Shown here: piece by piece, positions 41,266 through 51,675 of the stretch | Layout: every line of letters starts with the position of its first letter | Position numbering within the stretch: the first letter of the stretch is position 1 | Assembly (NCBI GenBank): GCA_030386875.1 | Contig: CM059558.1 | Location: forward strand, 372,001-436,000 | Reading direction: 5' to 3' | DNA: 64,000 nucleotides | From: Morinoia aosen | Taxonomy: Eukaryota; Arthropoda; Malacostraca; Amphipoda; Talitridae | Notes under the pieces: model-generated | The model's database searches: none | The model's input: the letters and a program-made list of their open reading frames with translations, nothing else | What the model was told of the DNA's origin: nothing | Translations under genes and position numbers: made by a program

Positions 41266-41474
41266 ATCTAGTCAATCAGACCTTCGTATTTTAGAATCTC
41301 TTTTTATCATGAAAGACAAACCTATTTTAAATGAAACTGAATCGTCATTCCCTCTGTTAATAGCATGTTAGTATTGTTCTCCATCCTTTTTCGTCCACTT
41401 CTTTTTATTTGTTTTTACCATTGCACTTATTTTCAATAAAATGTATTTTTTGTCTTCCATAGATCTTGTTAATG

Positions 41475-41499
41475 CTGAAGATGACTCCTGCAGTCGAAA
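41475..41499 (+). ncRNA. Hammerhead-like core in the Penelope arm
   Basis: CTGAAGA (41475-41481), a hairpin GACT/AGTC with loop CCTGC, then GAAAC. It is mirrored in the left arm on the minus strand (40265-40241). Penelope terminal repeats are known to contain hammerhead ribozymes with the conserved boxes CUGANGA and GAAA around stem II. There is one extra base between the first box and stem II, and I could not confirm stems I and III. Confidence 0.5.
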
Positions 41500-41599
41500 C
41501 GTTCAATTTTATATATCATTTTAGGTTCTTCTATTTATTAAACGACTAACTGATAATGGGTCTTTTAAAAGCGACTATCCTTGCTATTTTATTTATTGT

Positions 41600-42417
41600 C
41601 AGACTTTGCAAAAAGCAAAACTTAGATGTGTGCAGTTATTATTTCTATGGTTGTATTCCAATTAAATTGTAATTAATTTTATTGGATATATCGTTTAATT
41701 ATCATTTTCGATTTGTGTAGTTCTTCGATTTATCGAATGAGAATATTAAAATGTGATATTATCTTCCGAAATTTTAGTTGAGCATATATTCTATGTTCGA
41801 TAATTCAATTTTTTGTGAATTTTTGCACATATGAGAGTTATAGAGTAAGTCTCTAATGGCCGGTCGGTTCAAACCGTCGGGTATTCTATGCTAATTGTAG
41901 TGTAGTCTACTACATGCCTTACGGGTTGAGAATTTAGATCGCTACCGATCGCAAAAATTGAGCAGTAAAATAGAATAACCGACGATTAGAACTGATATGA
42001 TCCGAACGGCTATTCTAGACTTACCCTATATTGAACGATATAAGTAATTTATTTATGGGGAAACATTTTTTTAAATCAACTTTCTCGAGCTCTATATTCA
42101 AGTGCAAAACAAGCGAGTTTCCTCAAGTAAGAATATGTTCATATGTATATTAAAAACTGGAAAAATGTTATTTGATTAACTGTAATCAGTCTTCAATATC
42201 AAACGAGTCCAATATTAGATTCTTCTATTTTCAAATTCCCAATTCCCCAATCGCACATTGGCTTCTTAAAAAGCGGACACCAAACAAATAAATGAACACA
42301 TCAAGGGTATTATTAGGCAAGAGAATTAAATAATCATATTAATTTAATGTTTGACGCTTGTTGTTTATAAATATTTGGATATTGATTAATTTGATATTAT
42401 TTATATTTTTTTTCACA
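41600..42417. other. AT-rich DNA, nothing recognised
   Basis: No feature supported. Confidence 0.4.
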
Positions 42418-42570
42418 ATTGCCCGTCAAAATATATATTTATTAATATGTATTTAAATCCCTCTCATTAAAATGCTCGCCAATATATACAATATTTAAAC
42501 CCCTCTCCAATAACTCCTTGTCGATACATGTAATATTTAAATCCCTCTCCTATAACTGCCCGTCAATATT
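42418..42570. repeat. 42-bp minisatellite, about three units
   Basis: TTTAAATCCCTCTC-type words recur at 42451, 42493 and 42536, with GCCCGTCAA-like words between them. Confidence 0.6.
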
Positions 42571-43054
42571 ATCATTGATACTTTTAATACATTTGCCTTG
42601 ACTCTCAATTGGTCAAAGTTAGTTAATTAAGCAAGTCTTTCCAGCAAATACAAACAGAGCAGACATTTCAAACGATGTTCTCGCCGTATGGGTTCGAAAC
42701 CAAAATTGGTTGAGACAAAGTTGTTCCAGTTTTTCGGGCGTCAGTGAGCGCGAGGATTTTAGTTCGGTGTAGGGAAGCACTGCGAGGTGAAGCGTGCTGC
42801 CCGGGTCGCATCCACGTCAAGTTCGCACATTTTCATGTACGTGTGTAGCAGCGTCCGTGTGCGTGAAGGATGCGTCTTGTGCACTGGTACGGATTTTACG
42901 TCATTGCCAGAAGTCGCTGTATCGTCTACCATGAGTTACGAGATGTCGCAATGTAGTTAGATTATGCTCCTGAAATTTCTTGAATTTAAGAAATACTCAT
43001 GATTTTAATAGTAGTATTCCCTGTGGTTTATTTCCCGTATATTTGTAGCTATTC
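42571..43054. other. Unassigned DNA, partly GC-richer
   Basis: The stretch 42690-42960 is GC-richer than its flanks. It holds no open frame or repeat that I recognise. Confidence 0.3.
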
Positions 43055-43960
43055 ACCTTGGTTTTGTTTATTTCAGACAACTTGTACTGATGATGAGCCT
43101 GGTGCTCGAAACGTTTACTTTTCAATATCTGACAGCAGTAAATAATTTTAACAATGTTGACTTTGAGAGTAGCAACCTTGGTGTTCTTATTTACGATTCG
43201 CTTGCGTAAGAATGCTGTTCATGATGTTCTTCCATTCGTCCTGATAGTATGCAATAATGTTTTAAAAAATGTATTTCATATGTTTCTTAGATGTCTTTGT
43301 TTATTGGTTGCCTCAATAGTAAAGCAATCGTAATTAAATTAATTAAAAATAATGAAAGTTACGATAATTAACACTAAATAAATTATGAGCATAGGAAAAT
43401 CTATTTTTCGAAGCAAATTTACGATGAAAGCAATGGAGAAGAAGTACTTTAAAAATATTTACTTTAAACGCCTTCGAGCCTTGGCCATAAAATAATAGGC
43501 AAGTCAGTAAACCCAAAATTACAGAAGCACAGAATATAAACACAAAAATAATAATAATTTATCGACTGACAATTTTCAGAGGGTATGCACTCTGCATTTC
43601 GTTGGGAGAAGATTTCCGTTTATGAATGAATAATGACTCTAAAATACGTAGGTCTATGTTGGCGGTACAAGTGTCCTAATATTTTAAATTTGCCAATGTC
43701 AATAATGTGTTCAGAGGAACCATTACTACAATGTTGTCTTATACTAGAATGAGTAGGAGAATAAAGCGAGCGACCTGTGCGATGACTTTGACCTGGATCG
43801 TACATCGTATGTCATTTATGATAGGGGAAGTCGTGTGTGCTGAGGCTGTACACAATTTCCTGACGCAAACAAAAGGCGCAATATTTGTGATGAAATCCAT
43901 AACATTTATTACTTGGTGTGTAAGCGTTAAAGCTTTCTTTGTCCCTAACGTGAGCATAGA
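43055..43960 (-). mobile_element. Older Penelope-like relic
   Basis: Minus-strand fragments at 43960-43570 show CCAFCLRQ, GRSLYSPTHSSIRQHC and GKFKILG. These match the end of the GIY-YIG endonuclease of the element at 40141 (CCALCASE, GRSF, HSSVRTHAEKC, NFQIIG) in order and spacing, in several frames. A hammerhead-like core at 43087-43111 in the neighbouring non-coding part supports a Penelope terminal repeat. The boundaries are uncertain. Confidence 0.6.
43087..43111 (+). ncRNA. Hammerhead-like core of the Penelope relic
   Basis: CTGATGA (43087-43093), hairpin GAGC/GCTC with loop CTGGT, then GAAACG. It has the same architecture as in the young element, but the stem pairs differ in a compensating way (GACT/AGTC there). 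Confidence 0.5.
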
Positions 43961-44568
43961 GTTTTTTTTTTATTTTACACTTAACGACCAAAATTTCAAT
44001 AACGAAAGGGAAGTGACAATTAATTATACTGAAATGAGCACATAAAATTGTTTAGTCACATTTTCTAGTAAAGTAATCGAACTCATTTGGCGTAAATATG
44101 TAAAAAATGCAACCCACAAAACGCTTCATCTCTAGAATACTATTTATTCATTTGATATAGCACTTGGTAACTTCTCAAATTAACTACCAATTTATAATGG
44201 AAACTAGATGTGATTTGCATGGTTAACGATACATTTTGACCAACGAACAATACATTATGACATACGGTAGTGCATCAGTAACTATGCAGTTATTTGGTCT
44301 AACTCATTTTATAATGTGTGTCGTTTAAAGCCGCAGTGACTTTTAAGTGTAAAATGACACATAATGTATTTTATTTCATTATTAAATGATACTTATATGG
44401 CAGAACTATACAATAATATAAGTTCGCACTAGAGTTTTGTCATCTAGCGACATGTGGCACTGTTGAAGTGCGCATGGTAGTGATTCTTGGTGGTGGTGAC
44501 GAGCCATACACGTACACGGACTCGCACATTCTCAGTGACATTTGAGAGTCCTTGTGCGTGTATAGCCC
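43961..44568. other. AT-rich DNA, nothing recognised
   Basis: No feature supported. Confidence 0.4.
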
Positions 44569-44720
44569 TGTTTACACCGGTACACATTTTTCCGCAGGCT
44601 CACGTGTATACGCCTTGCGTGGCGCTTTACAAGAGCCAAGAGCGTTTAAACTAGACACCGAGCGTGCCACGGAGCGAGCGCTGCTCAAAAGCAGTCAGTG
44701 TGAGGCATGGTAGACGAAAG
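44569..44720 (+). repeat. Terminal sequence of a Harbinger-type element
   Basis: This stretch (GCCCTGTTTACACCGG...) aligns over about 130 bp with the inverted right end of the element at 28291-29877 (shared GCAGGCTCACGTGTA, AAACTAGACACC and GCGCTGCTCAA-type blocks). It is therefore one end of a related DNA transposon. I find no second end nearby. Confidence 0.65.
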
Positions 44721-44905
44721 AGGAGGTAGCGACAAACCAGTCTTTTATTGAATCGTGTCGCGTGCGGGTGACGTCATAGCATCGCACCAATTGCAGCGCT
44801 TAGATGTGGCAAACTGCTAGCCCGAAATCTGGCACCACTGTTAGCCTAACGAGTTCATGAATCGGGTACGACAATATTGCAGTTGCAGCATCATTCAAAG
44901 TGCTT

Positions 44906-45200
44906 ATGGGCAAAGGACGTCGCAATGGCGCCGCCTCGAGTTATAATAAAAAGTGTTCTTTTATTGGGTGCGAACGTAATTCTAAAAACCGACCCGACTT
45001 TAGATATTACCAGTATCCTGGTTCGAATTTTAAAAAAGTGGATTGCTGCGAGTGGAAATGTCCAGTTAAATGATATTAGTAAGTCGAATTTATGTGCACA
45101 CTACCATGTTTGCAGCAGGCATTTTCAAAATGACCGATCACAGAAGAGTCCTTTCGTCATTTACGACGCACGTTTCATTGAAAAATGGTGTTGTGCCGTT
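44906..45200 (+). pseudogene. THAP-domain zinc finger, frameshifted
   Basis: From ATG 44906 the frame encodes the start of a THAP domain: KKCSFIGCERNSKNRPDFRY with the C-x4-C pair, then YQYPGS and CCEWKC. It stops at TGA near 45071. In another frame the domain continues as LNDISKSNLCAHYHVCSRHF, which supplies the second zinc pair C-x2-H. One small indel separates the halves. THAP domains are DNA-binding modules of many DNA-transposon transposases and of host proteins derived from them. The Harbinger-type end 340 bp upstream suggests transposon origin. No DDE domain is seen. Confidence 0.7.
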
Positions 45201-45209
45201 GTTTTATAA

Positions 45210-45591
45210 TCACGGGCGTGCAGACCTGTAAGGTGAAAAATTTTAGTTTTATAAGAATTTAACTTTGAAAAATGGTTTTTGACTGATTTTCACACATGAC
45301 GTTGCCTTTCTTAAGAAAATCTTTGGTAATAGATAAAAAAACATTTCAAATTTGAAATGCCGGTTTCATAGAGAGTTCTATAAACTCACCTCAAATTTAA
45401 AATACAGGGCAAAGAAAAATATGTATGGGAATAGAATGTACTACAATTCGTTATTGATTAATTACATCCTATTCATTTGTAAAATTTGTAAACTAATGTT
45501 CGATGAGCTTTTCATTCCAAAAAGGTAACAAAATATGGTTGCACAGTGCTATCAGCTTTAATAGTACGATTTAAATTTTGTCTGTGAATTT
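45210..45591. other. Unassigned AT-rich DNA
   Basis: No feature supported before the target duplication at 45592. Confidence 0.4.
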
Positions 45592-45596
45592 ATAAG

Positions 45597-46130
45597 TGTT
45601 AGATATTATTATTATATTTGTTAGGTTGTCCTTTTCAGCACCAATGTTTAAATTTCTTTATTATTTTTGGTCCTTGTTCGGGCCCAAGATTCTAGATCTT
45701 TTCGGATGCTTTTACGGGCTGCCCCTCCTCACATGTGCCGAAGTTTAATTCGTAGAGGCTGTATCTCAGCGGATGTATGGCTGCCGCCCATTAGGCGCCA
45801 CTCAATTGAAAACTCTCTAGAAGTTGAAGCCCTTCTTTTTTCTTCGTAGTCGGTATTCTTCTCGGGGAAGAGTGTATTCGGTTAATTTTCAGATTTATTT
45901 GCAGAGAACAATATTAGTTGCAAAGTAGTTCAGTAGCGGATAATGAGGTTCCGAAATTCCATAGAGCTGACGGTTCTTTTCGTCGCTCTCCTGAATTTCG
46001 GACAAGCCGGATTCAAGACGGTGTGGGGCGTATCTAGGTTACTCGAATTAAATTCCGGCGAACATTATTTACAAAGCCAGTAGCCTGATACTAGAATATC
46101 CATCTGTCCGTTCTGGCGCGGGGCCTAACA
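45597..46130 (-). repeat. 3' LTR of the Gmr1-like element
   Basis: TGTTAG to CTAACA. It is preceded by ATAAG and shares long exact blocks such as CAAGATTCTAGATCTTTTCG with the right LTR, with scattered substitutions. Confidence 0.92.
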
Positions 46131-46378
46131 CGCCCTTAATGACAAGACTTTACATGTAAGGCAAAGTCTTAAAAATTAGAGAATTTAAGTCTTGTTAGGT
46201 CTCTGATTGGTTTTCGAGACCGTTCGACATATAGGGTTTATGCGATAAATAATTCTATAATCTTAAGTGATATAGGCCCTAGTTTAGCGCCCTTTTCAAC
46301 ATCTCTATCTATAAAGAGAACATAGTTATAAGCTTTATCCCGAAATATCTCGGGAACCTTCTCGGATATCTTGCGGTT

Positions 46379-47134
46379 TTACTCGTTTCCCTTGAAGGTT
46401 GCGGAGCGAGATAGGAAATCGGCGATATGATTCTCGGTTCCCGCGATATGCTCGGCTTGGAATTGAAACAGGCTCAGGTAGAGGGCCCGTCGTTTCAAGC
46501 GAGGGTTTAATTTATCGGCCTGTTGCAGATAGAGTAGAGGCCGGTGATCCGTTTGTAGAATAAATTCTCGGCCGTACAGGTAGGTTTCGAATTTTTGGAA
46601 CGCCCAGTAGATAGTTAATGCCTCTTTCTCGATAATAGAATAATTCCTCTCTGCTCCTCTGAGTCGGCGGGATGCATAGGCAATTGGTGCATAGCACCTG
46701 AAGTCGATTTTGCTGGGCTGGAGAAGAACAGCGCCTAGACCGGTTTCAGACGCGTCCGTGCGTAGGATAAATGAGATATTTGGGTCCGGTAGCTGCAACA
46801 CGGGATTGGTCGTTAAGGCCAATTTAAGCGTCTCGAATACGTCTTGGGTGATGTCGGTCCAGGGAATCTCTTTCGGAGAATTTTTCAGTAGGAAGTCTTG
46901 CAGAGGTGCGGCCCGATCGGTGTAATGAGGAATAAACTGTTGGTAGTATCCTACACTGCATAGAAAACTCCTTAGTTCTTTCTTATTCTTGGGTAATGAG
47001 GAGGTGCGTAGCGTTTCTATCCGTTCTGTCATTGGTCGGAGCCGCTCGCTACTTAATTGATGGCCGAGGTATTGGAGATTACTAAAGCCGAAAGCGCATT
47101 TTGAGGGTTTCGCAGTTAGGCCGTGTTTTGTCAA
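46379..47134 (-). pseudogene. RNase H of the Gmr1-like element
   Basis: Starts in the RT thumb (KPSKCAFGFSNLQYLGHQLS). The RNase H domain keeps its acidic residues in ILRTDASETGLGAVLL, IIEKEALTIYW, LQTDHRPLL and NHIADFLSR. It ends 250 bp before the 3' LTR with no integrase after it, which is the key point for the unusual order. A frame change near 47140 separates it from the catalytic part of RT. Confidence 0.92.
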
Positions 47135-47139
47135 TGCTT

Positions 47140-47943
47140 ATAATAATTTTCCAGGGAATCTAGATGCTCTTCCCAGGTGGCGGAAGCGATCAGAATGTCG
47201 TCCATGTAAACTTCTATGTCCTTTAAGCCGCTAGTTACTCTACGAATGAGGCGGGAAAAGGTAGCAGGTGCAATGGCCAGTCCGAACGGCATTACTTTGA
47301 ATTCGTATAGTCCAGACCTCGTTTTGAACGCTGTATCAGGACAGGATGCTGGTTCAAGAGGAACTTGTCAGTAGCCGTTGGTGAAGTCCATTTTACTGAA
47401 GATAGTTTTCCCTGCCAATATAGTAAAGATAGAGGTGATGTCGGCAATGGGTTCGGCATCGAAGCGCGTTTGATTATTAAGGTGACTACAATCCAAACAG
47501 AATCGATGACTTCCGTCTTTTTTTCGAACTGCTAACAAGGGGAAGTAGAGCGGTGAGTTGGACGGCGTGATTATACCCAGTTGTAGCCATTGCGCGAGAT
47601 TTTTCTGTAATTGCGGTTCTAGTGATAGCGGCAAGGGGTAGGCATGTTGAAGGCGAAAGTTGCTGGGGTCTTTCAGTTTGATTTCGTGAACTACAGTCCT
47701 GGTTTCTCCCAGTGTGTCGGTGAATAGGCGACCGAATTTGGTAAGCAACTCCTTCAGTTGTTTTTGTTTCCTTTCGTCTCGACAGTTATCGAGGGAGCAG
47801 TCGGTAACGGTTTCTCCCAACACGAGGGGAATTTCCGGTTCTTTTGTGTCGAGCTCCTCTTCGGCATTGGTAGGTTCGACAGCGAGGCAGGCGGCAGTGA
47901 ACGCTTCTCTAACGGCGTCTCCTTCAAGTTCTTCGAGTTCCAA
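47140..47943 (-). pseudogene. Reverse transcriptase of the Gmr1-like element
   Basis: The frame from 47943 holds the spacer after integrase, then RT: LAVRKKDGSHRFCLDCSHLN and FSKMDFTNGY with the first catalytic Asp. A TGA at 47368-47370 interrupts it. The same frame continues with FGLAIAPATFSRL and VYMDDILIAS, where YMDD (47208-47197) is intact. Near 47140 the frame shifts. All RT motifs are present but the gene is broken. Confidence 0.92.
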
Positions 47944-48060
47944 GTAGTTGGGATTAGCATTGCTGTTTGGAGTCTCGGGTTCCTGATATTTCCGGAGTAA
48001 ATTGATATGGTATAGTTTACTGTTTCCTTCTATTTCTAATAAATATATATAGGTTCCTAG

Positions 48061-49042
48061 TCACGTGGTGATTTTATATGGGCCTTTCCATGTCATAATT
48101 AATTTATTTCTTTGGTCCGGAACATATACTAGTACCTGGTCTCCGGGTTTCAACACTCGAAGTTTGGTTTTTTGATTTAGATATTTGATAGTTTTTTCTT
48201 GACTTTGTTTCAGATTAGCTTGGGCAATTGCAAACGTTTCTTTTAAGCGATGCTGGAGATCGGGTAGATAATGGGCCGGAGCCTGGTCGGTGTCTACGGC
48301 AGGATTAGCTGTCCAGCATTCCTTCAGGATGGTCAGGGGTCCTCGTACTCGGAGGCCATAGATTAAATCGGATGGTGAGTATCCGGTAGAAGCTTGCAGA
48401 GCGTCCCGATACGCGAATAATGATGAGGGAAGATACAAGTCCCAGTCCCTGGGCTATTCGGCAGTCAGTTTCCGGAGTATGGACTTCATTGTTCCATTGA
48501 ATCGTTCTACGATCCCATTTAATTGTGCATGATACTGGGGCATGCGGTGGTGCTGGATGCCTATCTGTTTTAGGAACTCTTCAAAGTAGGCGGCTGTAAA
48601 TTGTGTTCCATTATCCGTGGTTAGGGTCTGCGAGTAACCGGTGCGAGTGCAAATCTCGTTTAATGCTTCGGCGACTGTTACTGCGTCTATATGCCGTAGG
48701 GCTTTTGCATCAGCATAGCGGGTGGCCTGGTCGACCACAGTTAGAATGTATCGATTTCCTCTAGCCGAGGACGGTTGAATCAGACCTACGATGTCCACGC
48801 TTAGCGCGGCAAATGAAGTTCCGGTTAGGGATGGAGTAGCAATAGGTGCTTTGGGAGGCCGGGCTGGTGCATGTTTTTGGCATTTCTGGCAAGAATGGCA
48901 GTACCGGTTTACCTCTTGGTTTAGCTGGGGCCAGTAGAAACCTCGTTCGATTCGTGCCTGGTTTTTTTTGGGCGTAGTGACCTGCCAGGGGGTTATCGTG
49001 ACCCATCTCGAGTACTTGTTTGCGTAGAGCCGAGGGCGCCAC
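48061..49042 (-). pseudogene. Integrase of the Gmr1-like element
   Basis: Order on the minus strand: the zinc-binding region (GHDNPLAGHY, then in another frame CHSCQKCQ), the catalytic core with Asp in MDIVGLI, Asp in TTDNGTQF and Glu in GIVERFNG (35 residues between the last two), and LFAYRDALQASTGYSPSDLI. The C-terminal domain has LKPGDQVLVYVP and MTWKGPYKIT. Frameshifts near 48960 and a stop near 48440 break it. It lies upstream of RT in the same orientation. Confidence 0.92.
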
Positions 49043-49340
49043 TAGCTGAAAAGTGGTTTAGCCGTTCTGTAATGTTTTCCGATACAGAATCCCATCCCTT
49101 AGTTCGTACCTAATGACTCGGCTGTCGTTTCTAATCTCCTCTGTTTTGTTTTCCGCCTTTTAGAACAGTCCTTGTAAGGTGTCACAGTTACGCTGTAACG
49201 TTTCCAGCTCTTTTTTATCTGGTTTGAGTCGTTCTTGGACTGCGCGTTCAGCTTCGGCTTCCTTTCTGGTGGTCGCTCGAGTTGTCACGTGGTATGTGGC
49301 TGCGTCCGGAGGAGGTAGGGTCGGATCGAAATTTGGTTCC

Positions 49341-49574
49341 TCAAAAGAAAGGGTGCCTGGTATTCGTCCTAAAATAACGTCGTGAAGGATTTTCCATGAC
49401 TACGACGGTGACGTTGCCTCGGTAATAGGGACATTTGAGCCGTACTTTTGTCAAGGGGGCTTGTAAAGTTTGACTTTTGGCCAGTTTCACGGTGATTTTT
49501 GTTCCGTTAAGTGTGTCTAGGGGCACGAGGGTCTTCCTTATAAATGCTGCATTCGCGCCTCCGTCTAATAACAC
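49341..49574 (-). pseudogene. Protease of the Gmr1-like element
   Basis: Contains LLDGGANAAFIRKTLVPL, the retropepsin active-site loop, but with DGG where D-S/T-G is usual. The downstream FILGR-type block follows past the end of this frame. The substitution may be a mutation of this copy or a family variant. Confidence 0.75.
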
Positions 49575-49779
49575 TGTGACGGGTTGTTTCGTTGATTCGG
49601 CCTTTACAGGTCTTTAATTTCCTTAGTGCGAGCTCTTTTCCTAAACCTACGTCATTGCAGTCAACTGGCGGCAAGCTGGAGGATTCTTGCGGTTCTTCGT
49701 CGAAGCTGGCAGTATTCGCGTGTACTCTTGCGTTGGAGTTTTTGCCCTCCTTCCGGCCGTTGTTTCCCAGATTACGCTA

Positions 49780-50650
49780 GTTTGGAGAATACCTTTGGTA
49801 TCGAGAATTAAGCACGGCACATATAGCGCTTGAATGAGAGGCGTTTTCCCCATGATGTGAACAATAGAAACGTCGTCGTGCCTCTTCCGGGCTAGTTGAA
49901 TTTGTGCGGTCATGGTTGGGTAGTTGGGGAGTTGCCGCGACGCGTGCTGGTTCGTTTTGCGCGTTTACCGGAACTGCGTTGATTTGCGCACGGTTAGGGG
50001 CCAAAAGTTCGCGTGGTTCGGATGGTTGCGGTGGATTTGTTCATAGGTAGCTCGTTATTTCTTGTCCGGTCATTGGTGTTACGGTTGACGCATAGCTGTT
50101 GCCAGGAGGTGTGCGGTCGAGCTTGCAAGAAGCTATCCCACTGTTCGCTCAGTGTAGCCAGAGAACTACTGCCGCGGTCTTTAAGCTGGGTGGCCACGAA
50201 CGGTGGTAGGTTGGAGAATAATCGGTCTACCAGGACAAAATCCCTTAGTTGTTCGTACCCTGGCTCGACTTGGCTTCCCGTAATCCAGGCATCAAAGGCT
50301 TGTTCGATCCTGCGGACGTAACGACTCATATTATCGCCCTCTTCTGGTTTCACTTTCAAGTAATTATCGCGTTGTGTAGCCGTAGTGACCTTATGGGACT
50401 ATAATAGTTGGGTTCTGATTTCATTAAAGCGGTTTCGATCGACGGCTGGTATCGTTTGGATGAGCCTTCGTTCTTTGGCTGTTATTAAGGTTTCGAGGGT
50501 AATGACGGCCTCGTATTCGGTGAGCTCTTGGGCTGTACTGTGGTTCTCAAACCGTTGTAGAAATTCCTGCAAACCTTTTTTTTCTGGCTCGAATGGCGTT
50601 ATTTCAGGAATCTTAATTCGTCTCGCCTCTGGGGTTCTTCGCTGGTTGAG
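49780..50650 (-). pseudogene. Gag of the Gmr1-like element
   Basis: The frame 50359-49994 encodes a capsid-like helical region (MSRYVRRIEQAFDAWITGSQ, LVDRLFSNLPPFVATQLKD). Next to it, 50004-49777 has RRRFYCSHHGENASHSSAIC, a Cys/His cluster of the C-x2-H...H-x4-C kind. Upstream, toward 50650, the remains are rich in Arg and Glu. Stops and frame changes break the gene. Confidence 0.75.
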
Positions 50651-50847
50651 CTGTTGAATGCGAATCTCAAGCTCGCGCTCGCGTTCTCGTTCTCATTCTC
50701 GTTCCTCTCGTTCTTCTTGCTCCGGCCTTTGCAACTGACCGAGGAAAATCTCTTGGTATGTAGGCTGTTTCGGGGTTACTCCCAGAGCATTTACATATTG
50801 TTGCGCTCCTTGTACGCAATTCATCTTCACCGGGTCGTTCAATGTTT

Positions 50848-51010
50848 GAGTTTTTGAGCTGACAAGCTTTGAGTTTTTGAGCTGACAAGCTTTGAGTTTT
50901 TGAGTTAACAAGCTTCGAGTTTTTGAGCTGACAAGCTTTGAGTTTTTGAGCTGACAAGCTTTGAGTTTTTAAGCTAACAAGCTTCTGAGTTTTTGAGATA
51001 ATAGATGTAG
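50848..51010. repeat. 23-bp tandem repeat in the leader of the Gmr1-like element
   Basis: Seven units of GAGTTTTTGAGCTGACAAGC plus TTT start at 50848, 50871, 50894, 50917, 50940, 50963 and 50987. The last is degenerate. Confidence 0.9.
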
Positions 51011-51126
51011 TTTTCCCGAGTTTTGGGTCGCTGAGTTCGTTTTGATTGAAGATGCAGCTTTCCAGAGTTCAGGTCGCTGAGTTCGTTTTGATAAAAGATG
51101 GAGCTTTCCAGAGTTCAGGTCGCTGA
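51010..51126. repeat. 46-bp tandem repeat that runs into the primer site
   Basis: Three units each end in GGTCGCTGAGTTCG. The last copy of that word overlaps the primer-binding site at 51127-51138. Confidence 0.8.
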
Positions 51127-51138
51127 GTTCGGGCGCCA
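51127..51138 (-). promoter_or_regulatory. tRNA-Lys-type primer-binding site
   Basis: The minus strand reads TGGCGCCCGAAC two bases inside the 5' LTR. These 12 bases match the tRNA-Lys primer site found at 37757. Confidence 0.8.
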
Positions 51139-51140
51139 AT

Positions 51141-51675
51141 TGTTAGATATTATTACTGTATTTGTTAGGTTGTCTTGTTCGGCGCCAATGGTTAAATTTC
51201 TTTATTATTTTTGATCCTTTTTCGGGCCCAAGATTCTAGATCTTTTCGGATGCTTTTACGGGCTGACCTTGCTCACATGTGCCGAAGTTTAGTTCGTAGA
51301 GGCTGTATCTCAGCGAATGTATGGCTGCCGCTCATTGGGCGCCACTCAATTGAAAACTCTCTAGGAGTTGAGACCCTTCTTTTTTTCTTTGTAGTCGGTA
51401 TTCTCTTCGGGAAAGATAGTATTCGGGTAATTTCCAGATTTATTTGCAGAGAGCAATATTAATTGCAAAGTAGTTCAGTAGCGGCTAATGAGGTTCCGAA
51501 ATTCCAGAGAGCTGACAGTTCTTTTCGTCGCTCTCCTGAATTTTGGACAAGCCGGATTCAAGAGGGAGTGGGGCTTATCTAGGTTACTCGAATTAAATTC
51601 CGACAAACATTATTTACAAAGCCGGTAGCGTGATACTAGAATATCCATCTGGCCTTACTGACGCGGGGCCTAACA
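51141..51675 (-). repeat. 5' LTR of the Gmr1-like element
   Basis: TGTTAG to CTAACA, 535 bp, followed by ATAAG. It is homologous throughout with the left LTR. Confidence 0.92.

Larger units (their letters stand above)
40141..41599 (-). mobile_element. Penelope-like retroelement with inverted 356-bp arms
   Basis: A 5'-truncated Penelope element with its coding remnant on the minus strand. Arms 40141-40496 and 41244-41599 are inverted copies of equal length that I find differ at one position, so the insertion is young. Penelope elements are known to carry such terminal copies in direct or inverted order. Each arm holds a hammerhead-like core (see separate entry). The right arm repeats the last 37 codons of the ORF on the opposite strand. 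Confidence 0.92.
45597..51675 (-). mobile_element. Gypsy-type LTR element with IN upstream of RT (Gmr1-like order)
   Basis: Bounded by 534/535-bp LTRs (TGTTAG...CTAACA) and a 5-bp duplication ATAAG (45592-45596, 51676-51680). On the minus strand the order is primer site, tandem-repeat leader, gag, protease (49574-49341), integrase (49042-48061), RT (47943-47140) and RNase H (47134-46379). The enzymes are Ty3/Gypsy-like, but integrase precedes RT, as in Copia. This arrangement is established for Gmr1-like Gypsy elements. After the integrase GPY/F-like block (WKGPYKIT) the sequence runs on through KLYHINLLRKY into RT, so the order is not an assembly of separate copies. LTRs differ by roughly a tenth (by eye) and all genes carry frameshifts or stops. 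Confidence 0.9.
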
